Part shown: piece by piece, positions 61,018 through 64,000 of the stretch
Numbering within the stretch: the first letter of the stretch is position 1
Layout: each line of letters begins with the position of its first letter
Assembly: GCA_018780645.1 (NCBI GenBank)
Contig: JADMJJ010000036.1
Location: 124,001-188,000 of the forward strand
Source of the DNA: Burkholderiaceae bacterium
GTDB lineage: Bacteria > Pseudomonadota > Gammaproteobacteria > Burkholderiales > Burkholderiaceae_C
Direction of reading: 5' to 3'
DNA length: 64,000 nucleotides
Notes under the pieces: generated by a model
Seen by the model: only the letters and a program-made list of their open reading frames with translations
Database searches by the model: none
Told to the model about the DNA's origin: nothing
Position numbers and translations under genes: made by a program

Positions 61018-62181
61018 CTAAGTCAGCTCGATCTCGACGCGGTCCCGGCCCAGGGCCTTGGCGCGGTACAGCGCCCGGTCGGCGCGGCTGAGCAGGGCGT
61101 CGGCCGTGTCGCCGGGCTGCCAGACGGTGGCGCCAAAGCTGGCGCTGATGGCCTGCAGGGTGCCGCTGGCGGCTTGCGCCACGGCCAGGCGAAGCCGCTC
61201 GGCCAAAACGGCGACACCGGCAGCGTCGGTGTCGGGCAGCAGCACACAGAACTCCTCGCCGCCATAGCGGAAGGGCAGATCCTGGGCGCGCAGGGCCGCC
61301 CGCAGGCGCTGGGCAAAGGCGGCCAGCGCTTCGTCGCCGGCACGGTGGCCCTGTTGGTCGTTGATGCTCTTGAAGTGGTCCACATCGGCCATCAGCACGG
61401 CGTAGGGCTGGTGGCTGCGCTGGGCCATGGCCAGCGCATGGGCCATCGCGTCGTTCAGCGCGCGGCGGTTGGACAGACCGGTCAGGCCATCGGTCATCGC
61501 CTGCTGGCGCACCTCGGCCTCGGCGCGCATCTTGCACAGCTGCAAAAAGCCGAGGTTGGTGACGATGACGAACAGGAAACCGAAGATGTAGATCGGCTCC
61601 TGCCAGGCCAGCGGCATGTTCAGGTAGTCGATATGGGTGCCGGCCAGCAGCAGGCCGGCGGCGCGCAGCGGCAGCACCAGGCCCATCAGCACATAGCAGG
61701 CGGCGACGACGCGCTGCACCCGCTGCAACTCCGCCTGCGGTCGCTGCCATAGCGCCAGGCCGTTGAGCAGTTGCAACAGGCCATAGACAAAGCCGTTGAA
61801 GATGGTGGCCACCGCGTACTGGCTGCCCGTCACGGCCCCCACCGCCGTGACGACCGCGATCATCGCCAGCAGCCAGGGCGTGCCATAGCGGCGGCCCAGA
61901 AACTGCCGGATGGCGACAAAGTAGAGGGCCACGCCCACGGCGCCCAGCGCATTGCCCAGCCCGGCCGAGGCCCAGGTGGGCAGCCGGCCGGCATTGGCCA
62001 GCAACAAAAAGGCCAGGCTCTGGGCGGTGACGCCCAGCGTCCAGGTGCGCAGTCCGTTGCCGCGATCGGCACCGGTGCGCGCCACCCAGAACATGGTCGC
62101 CATCGCGGCCAGCGCGCAGGTCTGAGCCAGAAACAACGTGCGAAGGTCCACGAGAGGCTCAAAGAAAATCCAGACCCGCAT
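61018..62181 (-). CDS. membrane diguanylate cyclase (387 aa)
   Basis: About six or seven hydrophobic segments in the first 210 residues form a membrane sensor module, followed by a GGDEF domain with TDGLTGLSNRRALNDAMA and the active-site motif RYGGEEFCVLLP (GGEEF variant, normally active). DVDHFKSINDQQGHRAGD is a further signature. No inhibitory RxxD was identified with confidence. It makes cyclic-di-GMP in response to an unknown membrane signal. Confidence 0.93.
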   Translation of the reverse strand: MRVWIFFEPLVDLRTLFLAQTCALAAMATMFWVARTGADRGNGLRTWTLGVTAQSLAFLLLANAGRLPTWASAGLGNALGAVGVALYFVAIRQFLGRRYGTPWLLAMIAVVTAVGAVTGSQYAVATIFNGFVYGLLQLLNGLALWQRPQAELQRVQRVVAACYVLMGLVLPLRAAGLLLAGTHIDYLNMPLAWQEPIYIFGFLFVIVTNLGFLQLCKMRAEAEVRQQAMTDGLTGLSNRRALNDAMAHALAMAQRSHQPYAVLMADVDHFKSINDQQGHRAGDEALAAFAQRLRAALRAQDLPFRYGGEEFCVLLPDTDAAGVAVLAERLRLAVAQAASGTLQAISASFGATVWQPGDTADALLSRADRALYRAKALGRDRVEIELT

Positions 62182-62222
62182 CGTAACGCGGGAGGGGGCG
62201 GGGCCTGTGCGAAGGGCGTGCG

Positions 62223-63206
62223 CTAGGGCCGCTTCTTGAGCCTTTTCAGCAGTGCCTGCGCCGCCTGGGTGGATTGCGTGGCGGCAGCACTCGCGCCACG
62301 GGAGGCGAGTTCCTGTGCCGCTGCGGCACCGATCTTCAGCCGGTCCAGCGCGCCCGACTTGACGAAGACGTCAGCACCTGCCCGGGCTGCTGTGCCCAGT
62401 GCCGAGGCGCCGGACGCAACGGCCGCCGAACCCTTATCCAGGGTCGTGCTGAGCGTCGCGCCCACCGTCGTCAGCGAGTCCTTGAGCAGGCTGGGCCGGG
62501 CCTCGTCGAAGACGGCGGCAACCTTCTCCAATGCCAGCTCCTCGCGCTCATCGAGCGGGCCGTCGGCCTCGGCCACCGCGCGCAGAAAGTCCAGCAGCTC
62601 GCGGGTCATGGTCTGCGGGTTGCAGTCCGGATTGGTCTGGAGGAACTCGGCCAGCTGTTTGGCGAGCTCGCGCATCGTCACGGTTTCCAGTCCCTGCTCG
62701 ATGTGCTTGCAGCCTATCTTGACGAACTGCCGGTCATAGCCCCAGTCATCGATGAAATGGTCCTGGATGCAGCGGCGCTCATCAGCCTTGATGCGGCCAT
62801 CGATGGCCGCCAGCTTCAGGGCCAGTGGCAGCATCAGATCAAACAGGCTGATGGCCAGCAGGTCGATAGGCGTGTTGATGAACTTCGGAATGACGGTGAC
62901 CCGGTCACCCGACGCGCCATTGAGCAGGTGCATCACGCCGTACCAGGCGCCGCCGGAAACCACGGCCGCAGCCACCACCCAGCCGACCGGCGTGCTGGCC
63001 GCACCTAGTGCGGCCGCCACCAGCCCCGACTTGGCCACCGCCGCGCCGCCGCCCACCGCGCCAATCAGGTCCCAGTACCTGCGCACGGCATTGGCGTGGC
63101 GCAGCGAGGCATAGGCGTTCTCGCCGATGGCCAGCTTGCCCTTGAACTTCAGGGCGTCGCCGACCACCTGCTTGACGCCGTCGAACGGGGTCGCTTGCTC
63201 GGTCAT
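62223..63206 (-). CDS. TerB-like domain protein (327 aa)
   Basis: A hydrophobic glycine/alanine-rich segment (LIGAVGGGAAVAKSGLVAAA and beyond, about residues 47-95) suggests membrane association. Residues about 120-240 resemble the TerB/DjlA-type helical domain with paired acidic repeats (AAIDGRIKADERRCIQDHFI; AVAEADGPLDEREELALEKV). The C-terminal third is alanine- and lysine-rich. The role is unknown. It precedes a proline-rich protein on the same strand. Confidence 0.75.
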   Translation of the reverse strand: MTEQATPFDGVKQVVGDALKFKGKLAIGENAYASLRHANAVRRYWDLIGAVGGGAAVAKSGLVAAALGAASTPVGWVVAAAVVSGGAWYGVMHLLNGASGDRVTVIPKFINTPIDLLAISLFDLMLPLALKLAAIDGRIKADERRCIQDHFIDDWGYDRQFVKIGCKHIEQGLETVTMRELAKQLAEFLQTNPDCNPQTMTRELLDFLRAVAEADGPLDEREELALEKVAAVFDEARPSLLKDSLTTVGATLSTTLDKGSAAVASGASALGTAARAGADVFVKSGALDRLKIGAAAAQELASRGASAAATQSTQAAQALLKRLKKRP

Positions 63207-63228
63207 GCCCGCAGGTTACCCGATCGCG

Positions 63229-64000
63229 CTACTTGCCCAGCTGGGGGAACGGCGCCTCGAAGGGCATGGCCTGCAGCGCGTACCAGGAGCCGCCCCAGCC
63301 ACGGAGGGTCAGTTGACTGCCTGCCGAGCTCAGGTCCATGGCCTGACAGGTGGACTGCTGGCGTTTCGGGTTGGGGCCGCGGGCCGATTCGCAGGCCGCC
63401 AGCTCGGCGTGGCAGTGCATGCCGTAGCGCTTGCTGCCTGCCGTGCCCGTGTCTTCCTGATAGCAGAAGGCGCTGGCCGGCGGCGCGGCATTGGCCGTCG
63501 CGAGCGGCGGTATCCAGACCTCGATCACGCCCGGCGTGCCGTTGAGGCGCTGCGACAGCTCGGTGACCGACCAGGCCGTCTTCGCCTTCGGCGGTTGCAG
63601 CGCCTCGGCGCAATCCTTGGACGCCGCGTCGTGATGGAGCACGGTGATGCGCTTGGGCGTCTGCGGCGGCGTGCGGCCAGCGCGGCGGGCACTGTCCCAG
63701 ACGTCTTCGACGGGCGGCACATTGGCGCCCAGCTCGCGCCAGCGGTCACGCAGCGAACGCACGCTGTCGCGCAGCTCGGGGCCGAAGATCTGGATATAGA
63801 CCGTCTTGCCGGCGCAGACGAGTGGCGCCGCGGCGGCGGGCGCGGGGGCAGGGGCCGGCGCCGGAGCGGGGGCAGGGATCGGCTTGGCGGAAGATCCAGC
63901 GACCACTTTCGACGGCGTTTCCACCGGCTCGATCGGCGGCGGCGGTGGTGGTGCAGGCGGCTCGGCCGCGGACACCACGACCGGCTTGGGCGGCGCCGGT
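63229..64000 (-). CDS. proline-rich protein, truncated at window end
   Basis: The frame runs off the right edge, so the N-terminus is missing. The visible part starts with proline/alanine repeats (PPAPPPPPPIEP; PAPAPAPAPAPAPA), followed by a folded region of about 185 residues with cysteines near VCAGKTVYIQIFGPELRDSV and CYQEDTGTAGSKRYGMHCHA. TVYIQIFGPELRDSVRSLRD resembles a SPOR- or OmpA-adjacent periplasmic element, but this is only a resemblance. The Pro/Ala linker suggests a tethered, surface or periplasmic domain. Confidence 0.7.
   Translation of the reverse strand, partial: PAPPKPVVVSAAEPPAPPPPPPIEPVETPSKVVAGSSAKPIPAPAPAPAPAPAPAAAAPLVCAGKTVYIQIFGPELRDSVRSLRDRWRELGANVPPVEDVWDSARRAGRTPPQTPKRITVLHHDAASKDCAEALQPPKAKTAWSVTELSQRLNGTPGVIEVWIPPLATANAAPPASAFCYQEDTGTAGSKRYGMHCHAELAACESARGPNPKRQQSTCQAMDLSSAGSQLTLRGWGGSWYALQAMPFEAPFPQLGK

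Noticed and set aside
1..64000. CRISPR arrays, rRNA genes, insertion sequences
   Set aside because: No regularly spaced repeats, rRNA-like stretches or transposase motifs were found on reading both strands.

Overview
The window is a high-GC (roughly two-thirds G+C by eye) bacterial chromosome segment, densely packed and with no gene-free stretch longer than 300 bases. Four short secreted proteins ending in PEP-CTERM sorting tails, Bug-type tricarboxylate-transporter binding proteins, the ilvE/zinc-finger and alr/lplT/radA neighbourhoods and many small GNAT, GST and VOC genes point to a betaproteobacterium of the order Burkholderiales, most like the Roseateles/Pelomonas/Paucibacter/Leptothrix group. 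This placement is inference from family knowledge, not from a database search.

Layout. 1-7.7 kb: a 5'-truncated periplasmic alpha-2-macroglobulin gene, a nucleotidyltransferase-fold gene and pbpC (PBP1C), one same-strand envelope-defence/cell-wall run. The pbpC C-terminal domain carries what looks like an in-frame insertion of an intergenic repeat. 7.8-10.4 kb: a clearly lower-GC island with a membrane alpha/beta hydrolase and a stand-alone RelA/SpoT-domain protein, each preceded by one copy of an ungapped 107-bp imperfect direct repeat. 10.4-16.1 kb: GNAT, a 75-residue orphan, GST/YafY-type regulator divergent pair, a three-gene VOC cluster, a PEP-CTERM protein with a strong terminator, and a small membrane protein divergent from an MmyB-type regulator. 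16.2-20.8 kb: that regulator and an unassigned two-gene unit (1085-residue coiled-coil/repeat protein plus 150-residue partner). 20.8-29.3 kb: LysR, a fluoroacetate-dehalogenase-like enzyme fused translationally to a leuCD pair, a NarX/NarL-type two-component system, a second PEP-CTERM protein and an S1/P1 nuclease. 29.3-32.3 kb: a GntR-controlled acid-sugar module (Bug binding protein + glucarate-dehydratase-like enolase) with a palindromic operator sitting between the -35 and -10. 32.3-38.1 kb: mixed regulators and enzymes, ending with a HipA-like kinase/DUF3037 pair next to tRNA-Arg(CCG).

38.4-46 kb: cytochrome c5-type protein, two more PEP-CTERM proteins, a YheT hydrolase/NTF2/zinc-finger/ilvE run, radA. 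46-55 kb: exporters (LysE, two EamA), a tandem-SBP diguanylate cyclase, a peroxiredoxin-like/thioredoxin/CcdA redox run, PspC, ArfB, alr divergent from lplT. 55.5-64 kb: glutathione peroxidase, Crp-type regulator overlapping a solute-binding-protein gene, DUF2332 protein, XRE-cupin regulator with a nested palindrome at its start, GNAT, a lower-GC S41 peptidase, a membrane GGDEF protein, a TerB-like protein and a proline-rich protein running off the right end.

No CRISPR array, rRNA, transposase or integrase gene was seen. The best candidates for undescribed biology are the repeat-flanked low-GC island (7.8-10.4 kb) and the large repeat protein with its partner (17.1-20.8 kb); both are functionally unproven here.
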